A stretch of DNA of 64,000 bases from Magnetococcus marinus MC-1 (GTDB lineage: Bacteria > Pseudomonadota > Magnetococcia > Magnetococcales > Magnetococcaceae), in NCBI RefSeq assembly GCF_000014865.1, contig NC_008576.1:773501-837500 (forward strand), given 5' to 3'. A model generated the notes under the pieces. The model was not told the DNA's origin and made no database searches. It saw only the letters and a list, made by a program, of their open reading frames with translations. The translations under genes were made by a program, and so were the position numbers. The first letter of the stretch is position 1, and the number at the start of each line of letters is the position of its first letter. Shown one piece after another: positions 8,868 through 16,651 of the stretch.

Positions 8868-10252
8868 GGATCCAACACCCCTTGCTCTTTTTGGTAAGCC
8901 GCATGTTGGCGGCGGCGGGCGCTGGTGTAGGTCTCGGCGGTATCTTCACTCACCAGCTCATAGAGCACCGCCTGTTTACCCTGGCGGGGCCGCAAGATGC
9001 GCCCCAGCCGCTGCACATGCTCCCGCACCGAACCGGTGCCCGAGACAATAATACCCACCGCGACATCCGGCACATCCACCCCTTCGTTGAGCACCCGAGA
9101 AGTGACCATGTGGCGGATCTGCCCCGCGCGAAAGTGATCCAACAGTGCCTTGCGTTCGGCGAGGCGGGTTTTATGGGTGATAACCGGTAGAAAAAAGGTC
9201 TCGCCAATGGCGTAGGCCGTGGCGTTATCGTCGGTAAAAAGAATCGCCTGCTCGCCACGGTGTTCCCGTAATAGGTGCCAGACGGCGCGTAGTTTGGCAC
9301 GGCTGGCGCGGGCGATGCGCTTTTGTGTGTGGTAGGCTTTAAATGCCTCGCGCCCCTCTTTGGAGCGGGTGCAGAGCATGATAAAGTTGTTCCATCCCCC
9401 CGGTGAGCCTAAACGGCAGCCGTTGATTTGGGCAAACTGTTTATAGTGGTGGTAGGCGGTATCGTAGACTTCGCGCTCGTCATCGTCCAAGATAATGGGT
9501 ACCTGATGCAGATCATAGTTGGCCAGATACTCCCCTTCGAGATGCTGAATCTCGACCCGGTGGACTTGGGCACCCAACAGATCATAGAGGGTGGTTTCGC
9601 CGCCATCGCTGCGCTCTGGGGTGGCGGTAAGCCCTAGGCGAAAGGGTGCCATGCACATGGTGGCCACCAGCCGGGTGCTGGGGGTGGGCAGATGGTGGCA
9701 CTCATCACAGATAAGCAGACCAAATCGGCAGCCGTAACGCTCCATATGAATGGCAGCGGAATCATACGTGCTGACGGTGATGGGGTGTAGGCTGTGTTCA
9801 CCACCACCCAACATGCCGATCTCTTGGTTAAAAGCCGCATGTAGCTGCTCGACCCATTGATGCATCAGATCCAGGGTCGGGACGGTGATCAGGGTATTGC
9901 GGCGGACCCGCTGCATGGCCAGCCGGGCCACCAAGGATTTGCCCGAACCGGTGGGCAGCACCACCACCCCGGTGTGGTTGTTTTCTGCCCACTTTTGAAT
10001 GGCAATCTGTTGGTGCGGGCGGGGGTGTAGGGGGCTCACCAACTGAAAAGGCTGTTTGTCAAAGGCACGCGCTTGATCGTCAAAAGCGATCTTTGCGCGA
10101 TGCAGGGCCAGTGCAATCGTGCCATAATAGCGGGCTTCGGCTCGGTAGGCGTGAATGCGGTCATCCCAGGTGACATGCTCGGCCACCAGGGCCAGCTCTT
10201 CCGCAGAACCGTGCAGGATCAAGGTTCCCAGATTGAAGGTGATACGCACCAT
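8861..10252 (-). CDS. XPB/Rad25-type DNA helicase
   Basis: 463 residues, superfamily 2. Motif I is VVLPTGSGKS (about 96-105), motif II is DECHH, motif III is GLTATP and motif VI is GSVREHVQRLGRILRP. The N-terminal region of about 70 residues before the helicase core corresponds to the damage-recognition-like domain of XPB. Role: ATP-driven opening of DNA, probably in repair together with the overlapping Bax1-like nuclease. The ATG shares the palindrome CATG (10250-10253) with the divergent dioxygenase gene. AGGA just upstream on the minus strand supports this start. Confidence 0.87.
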   Translation of the reverse strand: MVRITFNLGTLILHGSAEELALVAEHVTWDDRIHAYRAEARYYGTIALALHRAKIAFDDQARAFDKQPFQLVSPLHPRPHQQIAIQKWAENNHTGVVVLPTGSGKSLVARLAMQRVRRNTLITVPTLDLMHQWVEQLHAAFNQEIGMLGGGEHSLHPITVSTYDSAAIHMERYGCRFGLLICDECHHLPTPSTRLVATMCMAPFRLGLTATPERSDGGETTLYDLLGAQVHRVEIQHLEGEYLANYDLHQVPIILDDDEREVYDTAYHHYKQFAQINGCRLGSPGGWNNFIMLCTRSKEGREAFKAYHTQKRIARASRAKLRAVWHLLREHRGEQAILFTDDNATAYAIGETFFLPVITHKTRLAERKALLDHFRAGQIRHMVTSRVLNEGVDVPDVAVGIIVSGTGSVREHVQRLGRILRPRQGKQAVLYELVSEDTAETYTSARRRQHAAYQKEQGVLDPC

Positions 10253-11156
10253 GCTTCCTATTCCAGTTGATTCCCCCTTTCATCCTGATAATGAACAGGG
10301 GTATGCCCAGTGGCGTCATGCCAAGTTGGCCGCCTATCCGGCCCTTGAAGATATGATGGTGGAGATTGCCGATCCATTCAACCTTAGCTCTTTGGAGCGG
10401 GGCAGAATTGTGGATCTATGCGCCCGCAGCAATATGGCGCTCTATCAGGTAGCCCAGGGCAGGGTGGAGGATACGGCGCTGCCCATGGCGATTCTCAAAC
10501 AGGTGATGCAGCGCTTGCGGGTGGACCATAATGAGGGGGCCGATGCCCAAGGGGTCAGCGCCCTGACCCTGCGGGATGATGGTCCATTTAAGCACTATAT
10601 TCCCTATAAAGCCCAGGCCATTCAGTGGCACACCGATGGCTACTATAATGAGCCAGAGCGCACCATTCGGGGCATGGCGCTACACTGCGCCAGACAGGCC
10701 GAGCAGGGCGGTGAAAATGATCTGCTGGATCATGAGATCATGTATATAAGGCTGCGGGATCAAAATCCTGAGCATATTCGCGCCTTGATGGCTGAGGATG
10801 TGTTGACCATTCCCGCCCGCACCAACCGCGCGGGCGAGGTGGTGCGGGCAGCCTGTGTTGGCCCGGTGTTTAGTGTGGATGCCAACGGCTATCTGCATAT
10901 GCGCTACACGGCCCGCACGGTTAGCATCGCCTGGCGAGAGGATGCCGCTACGTTGGCCGCAGTGACGGCGTTGGAGGCGATCTTAAAGCATGCGACGGAT
11001 GAGCCCTATGCCCACCATCTGCGCATGCAGCCTGGCCAGGGTTTGATCTGTAATAATGTGCTACACACCCGGGGCCATTTTGATGCCGCCCCCGAGGGCC
11101 AAGCCAACCGCTTGATGTACCGCATTCGTTGCTGGGATCGGGTGGACCCGGCGTAA
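10251..11156 (+). CDS. TauD/TfdA-like 2-oxoglutarate-dependent dioxygenase
   Basis: 301 residues from the ATG at 10251. The Fe(II) site is visible: the HxD of WHTDGYY in the first half and the distal His of NNVLHTRGHF, followed by the Arg-rich NRLMYRIRCW that normally binds 2-oxoglutarate. Spacing fits the TauD and gamma-butyrobetaine-hydroxylase superfamily. The substrate is unknown. The frame is open further upstream, but that part lies inside the divergent helicase gene; AAGGTG eight bases before 10251 supports the chosen start. Its end, 33 bp before an IS3 end, marks the left edge of the accessory island. Confidence 0.8.
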   Translation: MLPIPVDSPFHPDNEQGYAQWRHAKLAAYPALEDMMVEIADPFNLSSLERGRIVDLCARSNMALYQVAQGRVEDTALPMAILKQVMQRLRVDHNEGADAQGVSALTLRDDGPFKHYIPYKAQAIQWHTDGYYNEPERTIRGMALHCARQAEQGGENDLLDHEIMYIRLRDQNPEHIRALMAEDVLTIPARTNRAGEVVRAACVGPVFSVDANGYLHMRYTARTVSIAWREDAATLAAVTALEAILKHATDEPYAHHLRMQPGQGLICNNVLHTRGHFDAAPEGQANRLMYRIRCWDRVDPA

Positions 11157-11257
11157 AGGCTGGTGCGAGGGTGCGGTTCATCACGGTAGTGATGGGGCTA
11201 CACTTTAAAGGACACAAAAAATGAGGGAAAATGAGACCTCATTCAGAAAGGTGTCCA

Positions 11258-11551
11258 ATGAGCAGAAGAAGTCCTAAAAATTTTGCCCCAGAGTTCAAAG
11301 AGCAGGTGCTCAAAATGGTAGAGAGCTCTGACAAGCCCATACCAGTGATTGCTGAGGAGTTTGGCATATCAGCTAAGAATATCTACAACTGGAGAAAGCG
11401 ATCTCATGAGAAGCTAACATCCAGAGATAAAGATGAAATATTAGAAGTGAAAGAAGAAAATAAGCGCCTTAAAAAGAAGCTGGCTCAGCTTGAGGAGGAG
11501 CAGGCGATATTAAAAAAGGCGTGTGCGTACTTCGCGAGATCCCTTCCGTGA
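11258..11551 (+). CDS. IS3 transposase OrfA (helix-turn-helix protein)
   Basis: 97 residues from the ATG at 11258, preceded by AAAGGTG. The N-terminal helix-turn-helix of IS3 OrfA is visible ([14 protein letters not shown], then [19 protein letters not shown]). It is followed by a leucine-zipper-like coiled coil ([19 protein letters not shown]). The 3' end contains the slippery run TTAAAAAAGG at 11509-11518. A -1 slip there fuses OrfA to OrfB, the usual way IS3 elements make the active transposase. Confidence 0.9.
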   Translation: MSRRSPKNFAPEFKEQVLKMVESSDKPIPVIAEEFGISAKNIYNWRKRSHEKLTSRDKDEILEVKEENKRLKKKLAQLEEEQAILKKACAYFARSLP

Positions 11552-12226
11552 GGTACGCCTTTATTCAAGCTCATAGCAAAAGCTACTCTGTCGAGTCTTT
11601 ATGCCGTGTTCTGGATGTTTCTCGTAGTGGATTTTATGGCTGGCTTAATCGAACCAGTACGAGTAAGGCTGAAGAGAATCAACTGCTTGAAGAGTGGATA
11701 GCAGAGATTTTCAAGGTGAGTCGATCAACCTATGGAACACGGCGTATACGCAAAGCGTTAAATGAGCATGGTGTACGAGTGAGTCGCCGACGCGTCTCCA
11801 GAATCAAGAGGAAGCTTGGCTTGGTTTGTAAAGCTCAGAAGCGTTATAAGGTTGTAACGACAGATTCAAATCACGCACTGCCTATAGCGCCTAACCTTCT
11901 TGATCGTCAATTCGATACGGAACGCCCTGATAACGCCTATGTTGGTGACATCACATATATTCCGACCAAGGAAGGTTGGCTTTATCTGGCTGTTTGGATT
12001 GACCTTTATTCCAGAGCTGTTGTCGGTTGGTCTATGGCAGACCCTATGAAAGCAGAACTGGTAACAGACGCTTTACGCATGGCCTTTTTCAAGCGCCGCC
12101 CAGAGGCCGGGCTGATTGTTCATAGTGATCGTGGTAGCCAATATGCATCTGAACTCTTGAGAAAATATCTGGATGAAAGAGGCTATACACAGAGTATGAG
12201 TCGCCGTGGTAACTGTTGGGACAACG
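11521..12226 (+). CDS. IS3 transposase OrfB, exon 1 (interrupted by group II intron)
   Basis: Exon 1 of the DDE integrase. It contains the HTH_21 region ([20 protein letters not shown]) and the rve core with [19 protein letters not shown] and the start of RGNCWDN. It stops being transposase at base 12226. The continuing frame to 12330 is intron sequence. Joined to 14069-14259 it gives 298 residues, with DNAPAESFFHTLK across the junction, exactly the IS3 consensus. Translation can start at the GTG at 11521 or by frameshift from orfA. Confidence 0.88.
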
Positions 12227-12751
12227 GTGTGCCACGAACTCCTTATAGGAGGTGCTTCATAAAAGATGAGAGTGTGGCCTCTCGGAATCGGGTTGCAGGA
12301 CCGGGTTTCAAACAGCGTCGAGCTGCTTAGGTAAAGAGCCTTGGTAGTGAGCGTCGGCGAAAAGGCGTTGTGGAAAACGTCATGTGAGAAATGAGAAGAC
12401 GAACGCAAGTGAACCGTTGATGACGCATCGAAAAGCAATTCAACTGATATCAAAACTGGATAGCGTTGTTGATCCAGGACAAGTTCAGACGGCACCTGTT
12501 TACGGGCTGAATGGTATCCGGTGTGGAGACGGCGTGAGCTCATTACAGGCTTTTATGAGGAACGTGGGAACCTGTCGTTCCGATGATAAGGGAGAAATCC
12601 AAGAGGGCAGCCCCCTGGCGGAGAAGAGTACCGATGCGGAGCACAGGGACGGAGCAGCCCGTAGTAGTGTTGAAGTGGCCGAAAGGTCATGGAGCAAAGG
12701 GGCTGCGTCATTCAGTCAAAGGCATAAGCCAACCCAAAAGGGGAGGAGCTT

Positions 12752-14005
12752 ATGAATGCGACAAAGGCTTTTGATATACCGAAAGAGTTAGTGTGGCAGG
12801 CCTATCTGGATGTGAAACGAAGTTCAGGAGGGCCTGGCCTTGATGGTCTAACGATGGAGGCATTTGAAGAAGATTTGAAGAATCAGCTGTATAGGTTATG
12901 GAACCGAATGTCGTCGGGCAGCTACTTTCCACCACCTGTCATGCGGGTAGAAATCCCCAAATCAGATGGTGGTGTGCGAGGGCTGGGTATTCCGACGATT
13001 GGTGATCGTATCGCGCAAGCGGTTGTGAAACGATATCTGGAGCCATTGGTGGAGCCAAAATTCCATGAAGACTCCTATGGATATCGTCCCAATCGCTCAG
13101 CTTTGGATGCCGTTAGACAGGCCCGCCAGCGCTGTTGGCGGGATGACTGGGTGCTTGATCTGGATATCAGCAAGTTTTTCGATAAACTGGATCATGCATT
13201 GGTAATGCGTGCGGTGAAGCGGTTTACAGATTGTAAGTGGGTTCTGCTCTACATCGAGAGGTGGTTAAAAGCAGATGTTCAACTACAGGATGAGACCATC
13301 CTTCATCGGGAGATGGGAACCCCCCAGGGCGGTGTAATCAGCCCTCTGCTTGCAAACATTTTTCTGCATCTTGGTTTCGATCAGTGGATGAAGGAGAATT
13401 ATCCTCACATTCATTTTGAGCGTTATGCCGATGATATTGTCGTGCATTGCCGTTCCTTGAAGCAGTTGCAGTGGATCAAGAAGAGGATTGAACAGCGCTT
13501 GAAGCTCTGCAAATTGTCTCTCAACGACAAAAAGACGCGAGTTGTCTATTGTAAAGATTCTCGTAGGTCAGGGGAGTGGACGTGTCAGAGCTTTGATTTT
13601 CTGGGCTATACCTTTCGTCCAAGGTCATCACGCAACCACCGTGGAGAGCTTTTTGTAAGCTTTAGTCCGGCAATCAGTCGGAAAGCTTCGAAATCTCTAC
13701 GGCAGACCATTCGGCGGGAGTGGAAGCTCCAAGCGAGGAGCCAGCACTCTATTGAGGAACTGGCAAGACGTTTAAATCCAGTGATCACAGGTTGGATAAA
13801 CTATTATGGCCGATTCTGTCGATCGGAGATGCACTCTGTATTGGACCGGATAAACACCGCTCTTGCCTTCTGGGCAATGCGTAAGTTCAAGAAACTCCGT
13901 GGGCACAAGACCCGAGCGCACAAGTGGCTCAAAGGGGTTGCCCAGAGAGAGCCATCTTTGTTTGCGCATTGGAAATATCAGGGCTGGATGACAAGAGCCG
14001 TATGA
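12752..14005 (+). CDS. ltrA: group II intron reverse transcriptase/maturase
   Basis: 417 residues. RT motifs: GLGIPTIGDRIAQAVVKRYL, the block ending SYGYRPNRSALDAV, LDLDISKFFDKLDH, GTPQGGVISPLLANIFL, the active site RYADDIVVHC, and a LNDKKTR block. The C-terminal maturase X domain is seen in GWINYYGRF and in the tail ending in HWKYQGWM. No HNH endonuclease domain follows. It acts in intron splicing and in reverse transcription during mobility. The ATG at 12752 has GGGGAGGAG 5-13 bases upstream. The stop codon lies inside domain V. Confidence 0.93.
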   Translation: MNATKAFDIPKELVWQAYLDVKRSSGGPGLDGLTMEAFEEDLKNQLYRLWNRMSSGSYFPPPVMRVEIPKSDGGVRGLGIPTIGDRIAQAVVKRYLEPLVEPKFHEDSYGYRPNRSALDAVRQARQRCWRDDWVLDLDISKFFDKLDHALVMRAVKRFTDCKWVLLYIERWLKADVQLQDETILHREMGTPQGGVISPLLANIFLHLGFDQWMKENYPHIHFERYADDIVVHCRSLKQLQWIKKRIEQRLKLCKLSLNDKKTRVVYCKDSRRSGEWTCQSFDFLGYTFRPRSSRNHRGELFVSFSPAISRKASKSLRQTIRREWKLQARSQHSIEELARRLNPVITGWINYYGRFCRSEMHSVLDRINTALAFWAMRKFKKLRGHKTRAHKWLKGVAQREPSLFAHWKYQGWMTRAV

Positions 14006-14029
14006 GCTGAGAGGTTCACGTACGGTTCT
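13995..14029 (+). ncRNA. group II intron domain V hairpin
   Basis: GAGCCGTATGAGCTGAGAGG followed by TTCACGTACGGTTCT forms the canonical 34-35 nt domain V: GAGCCGTA pairs with TACGGTTC, with the catalytic AGC triad near the 5' side and a short capped helix. This is the catalytic core of the ribozyme. The domain VI stem follows at about 14033-14058. Confidence 0.85.
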
Positions 14030-14068
14030 GTGAGAGGCTGAGGGTGAAATTCCCTCGGTCTACTCGAC

Positions 14069-14259
14069 CACCAGCGGAAAGCTTTTTCCACACTCTCAAA
14101 GTTGAACTGGTTTCATCCTGTGACTTTAAGACACGCGATGAGGCTAAACAGATCATCTTTGAATATATAGAGGTCTTTTATAACCGAAAGCGCAAGCACT
14201 CATCCATCGGCTATATGAGTCCTTCTCAGTACGAAATAGAGTGGTTCAAGTCCGCGTAA
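14069..14259 (+). CDS. IS3 transposase OrfB, exon 2
   Basis: 63 codons plus two bases of a split Ala codon, ending at the normal OrfB stop. The residues (PAESFFHTLKVELV, then YIEVFYNRKRKHSSIGYMSP) are the conserved C-terminal part of the IS3 DDE domain, including the catalytic Glu in AESFF. It is not translated in frame without intron splicing. Confidence 0.88.
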
Positions 14260-14289
14260 AACACTGTCCGTTTTAGTGTTGCCACATCA

Positions 14290-14578
14290 CAACGGACTGG
14301 CTGCATTGGTGGAGGCAGAACTGGAGTTGAATCCCTTTGATGAGGCTCTGTTCGTGTTTCGCAATCGATCATTGGACAAGGTGAAAATCCTTTACTGGGA
14401 ACGTAATGGCTTCTGCCTGTGGCAAAAGCGGCTGGAAAAGGACCGATTTCACTGGTTGCGCCAGGGAGGTGCCGCAGAAATCCAAATCACGGGGCGGCAG
14501 CTGAATTGGCTACTTGATGGCTACAACCTGGCGGCAATGAAGGGTCACAATAAACTGCATTTTTCTTCGATTGTATAG
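14290..14578 (+). pseudogene. tnpB: IS66 TnpB, 5' truncated
   Basis: About 95 codons that match residues 25-119 of the full TnpB (GLAALVEAELELNPFDEALF through HNKLHFSSIV). The start and N terminus were lost at the IS3 junction. It is probably not expressed as a functional protein. Confidence 0.85.
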
Positions 14579-14613
14579 AGTGTTAAGGCGGTTTTTTTGG
14601 TATAATTTCGGCT

Positions 14614-16194
14614 ATGAAAACGCTACCAAAGACACTCCCTGATGACCCTGCCGCTTTGCGGGAAATAATACTTTCCTTGCAGGCTGAAAATGTCCTTTTA
14701 CAGGACAAAAGCAAGCGTATGGAGCATGAAGCCCAGCTTCTGAGGGAGAAGCTGAATATTCTCATTGCCAAGCGGTTTGGGCGTTCCAGTGAGAAGAGCG
14801 ATCCCCGTCAGTTGGGTCTGTTCGATGAGGCAGAAGTGACGGCTGCCGAGGAACCTGAAGAGGATGCCGAAGAGATCCAGGTTCCTGCCCATAGCCGCAA
14901 AGTGAAGTCCAAAGGGCGCAAGCCATTGCCAGAGTGGCTACCCCGGGTGGATATCATTCATGAGTTGCCTGAGTCGGCATTGGTTTGTGGCCTGGATGGT
15001 CACCATTTGGTCGAGATTGGCCGTGAGACCAGCGAGCAACTGGATATTATTCCGGCCAAGGTGCAGGTATTGCGGCACATCCAGATCAAATATGGCTGTC
15101 CTCATTGCAAACAGGGCGTGAAGACGGCCCCTACACCCAAACGTCCCATTCCCAAGGCGTTGGCTACAGCTGCTCTATTGGCCCATGTGGCGGTATCCAA
15201 GTATGCCGATGGGTTACCGCTCTATCGACAGGGCGCCATTCTGACCCGTGCAGGGATTGATGTCTGTCGAACCACGCTGGCCAATTGGATGATCCAGTGC
15301 GGCCAACTGGTGCAGCCGTTGATCAATCTGATGCGGGACAAGATGCTGGATTACGATATCCTGCAGATGGATGAAACTACGATTCAAGTGCTTAAGGAAA
15401 AAGATAAAGTTGCAGCCAGCAACTCCTATATGTGGGTACAGCGAGGTGGTCCCCCGGGTAGTCCGGTGATTTTGTTTGATTACGATCCCACACGCGGTGC
15501 CGAGGTTCCGAAACGGCTGTTGGCGGGCTATAAAGGCTGGTTGCAAACGGATGGGTATGCAGGTTATCTGGGTGTGGGTGCGCAGGAAGATGTGATCCTG
15601 ATGGGGTGTTTTGCGCATGCCCGTCGTCAATTCGACGAGGCGATCAAAGCGTTGGGAAAATCCAAAAAAGGCAAGATAGGCAAGGCTGGGCAGGCACTGT
15701 CGCTGATCCGGAAACTGTACGCTGTGGAAAAGGATCTGCGTGAGGAAGAGGCTACTCCAGAGCGACGTTACAAGGTGCGCCAGGAGCGTTCCCGCCCCAT
15801 TATCGATGAGTTGAAAACCTGGCTGGAAGATAATCGAGCAGGGGTGTTACCGAAAAGCAAACTCGGCGAAGCGATGGGATATCTGACCAATCAGTGGTCC
15901 TCTCTGATTCGATATCTTGATGATGGACGCCTGGAAATTGACAACAACAGAGCCGAGAACGCCATTCGCCCCTTTGTGATTGGCAGGAAAAATTGGCTCT
16001 TCAGCAACTCTGTTCGAGGTGCAAAGGCCTCGGCAAACCTCTACAGTTTGATTGAAACGGCCAAAGCCAATGGTTGGGAGCCCTTCGTCTATCTCACAAA
16101 GGTCTTTGAGGGCCTCGCCACAGCGCAAACCGTGGATGAGTTCGACTTGTTGCTCCCGTGGAATTTGAAATCTGCTGCTGAACCGGCAGGGTAG
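14614..16194 (+). CDS. tnpC: IS66 transposase TnpC (copy A)
   Basis: 526 residues, with the same protein sequence as in copies B and C. It has an N-terminal leucine-zipper region, a zinc-finger-like segment (KYGCPHCKQG), and the IS66 DDE domain with LPLYRQGAILTRAG, LQMDETTIQVL and the C-terminal DNNRAENAIRPFVIGRKNWL. A TATAAT -10-like box (14601-14606) lies in the gap before the gene, so this copy might still supply transposase in trans even though its own left end is gone. Confidence 0.93.
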   Translation: MKTLPKTLPDDPAALREIILSLQAENVLLQDKSKRMEHEAQLLREKLNILIAKRFGRSSEKSDPRQLGLFDEAEVTAAEEPEEDAEEIQVPAHSRKVKSKGRKPLPEWLPRVDIIHELPESALVCGLDGHHLVEIGRETSEQLDIIPAKVQVLRHIQIKYGCPHCKQGVKTAPTPKRPIPKALATAALLAHVAVSKYADGLPLYRQGAILTRAGIDVCRTTLANWMIQCGQLVQPLINLMRDKMLDYDILQMDETTIQVLKEKDKVAASNSYMWVQRGGPPGSPVILFDYDPTRGAEVPKRLLAGYKGWLQTDGYAGYLGVGAQEDVILMGCFAHARRQFDEAIKALGKSKKGKIGKAGQALSLIRKLYAVEKDLREEEATPERRYKVRQERSRPIIDELKTWLEDNRAGVLPKSKLGEAMGYLTNQWSSLIRYLDDGRLEIDNNRAENAIRPFVIGRKNWLFSNSVRGAKASANLYSLIETAKANGWEPFVYLTKVFEGLATAQTVDEFDLLLPWNLKSAAEPAG

Positions 16195-16421
16195 TTGATG
16201 GGGATAAATGGGCGCTTACGGTGCAAAGGCCTCGGCAAACCTCTACAGTTTGATTGAAACGGCCAAAGCCAATGGTTGGGAGCCCTTCGTCTATCTCACA
16301 AAGGTCTTTGAGGGCCTCGCCACAGCGCAAACCGTGGATGAGTTCGACTTGTTGCTCCCGTGGAATTTGAAATCTGCTGCTGAACCGGCAGGGTAGTTGA
16401 TGGGGATAAATGGGCGCTTAC
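16018..16421 (+). repeat. 202-bp tandem duplication of the IS66 right end
   Basis: 16018-16219 and 16220-16421 read the same: the last 177 bp of tnpC, the spacer and the inverted repeat. The second unit contains a 62-codon open fragment (16208-16396) whose ATG comes from the first inverted repeat. Confidence 0.93.
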
Positions 16422-16520
16422 GTTCTGGACATCAATTTTAAGGCTGCCCGCGATGGTCCCATTAAATGCAAAGAAAGGCTTGGTGGGATCATAAAATCCT
16501 ACTATAGGGAAGCGGCATAA
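16422..16520 (+). pseudogene. 3' fragment of an unidentified gene cut by IS66 copy A
   Basis: Directly after the IS66 end, 32 codons are open to a TAA at 16518: VLDINFKAARDG, then PIKCKERLGGIIKSYYREAA. It looks like the C terminus of a protein whose 5' part is no longer here. It reminds me of integrase or transposase tails, but I cannot name the family. The 130 bp between it and the patatin gene hold nothing I recognise. Confidence 0.4.
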
Positions 16521-16651
16521 AGCCCATTACTACCGCTCGCCAAAAAGTGCATCATATGCTTGTATTATAAGCTAAAAGCAGTGTATACACATTTCGGAAT
16601 CAATCAATATACCTTAAAAATACAACAGGTTAACCATATCAACCATTCAAC

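Larger units (their letters stand above)
12227..14068 (+). ncRNA. group II intron
   Basis: 1842 bp. The 5' end reads GTGTGCC, fitting the GUGYG consensus. A domain V hairpin is at 13995-14029. The 3' end is ...TCTACTCGAC, a typical end in -AC with a domain VI stem just before it. The boundaries are fixed independently by the host gene: only joining 12226 to 14069 restores the IS3 transposase frame and consensus. The intron lies on the sense strand of orfB, so splicing would rescue the transposase. Domains I-III should occupy about 12227-12750, before the reverse transcriptase ORF in domain IV. Confidence 0.9.
11190..14289 (+). mobile_element. IS3-family insertion sequence carrying a group II intron
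   Basis: The ends are imperfect inverted repeats: the left end at 11190-11215 begins TGATGGGGCTACACT, and the right end at 14264-14289 reads, on the other strand, TGATGTGGCAACACT. Inside lie orfA, orfB and a 1842-bp group II intron within orfB; without the intron the element is about 1.26 kb, normal for IS3. The right end abuts the middle of an IS66 tnpB gene. The left end abuts the dioxygenase downstream region, and the flanks show no matching target duplication. A deletion has therefore removed the left half of that IS66 copy after insertion. Confidence 0.88.
14290..16421 (+). mobile_element. IS66 copy A, left half deleted, right end duplicated
   Basis: From 14290 the sequence matches the intact IS66 copy B from its base 19224 on, so tnpA, the start of tnpB and the left inverted repeat are missing. 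The right inverted repeat GGGGATAAATGGGCGCTTAC is present at 16200-16219. A second copy of the last 202 bp of the element follows in tandem, ending with another right repeat at 16402-16421. The junction with the IS3 element at 14289/14290 is inside tnpB. The copy cannot transpose as an intact unit. Confidence 0.9.

Noticed and set aside
10155-10250. Upstream extension of the dioxygenase
   Set aside because: It lies antisense to the helicase start region, has no family similarity, and the ATG at 10251 has a good ribosome site.
12227-12330. C-terminal continuation of IS3 OrfB
   Set aside because: This is intron sequence; the true C terminus is exon 2 at 14069-14259.
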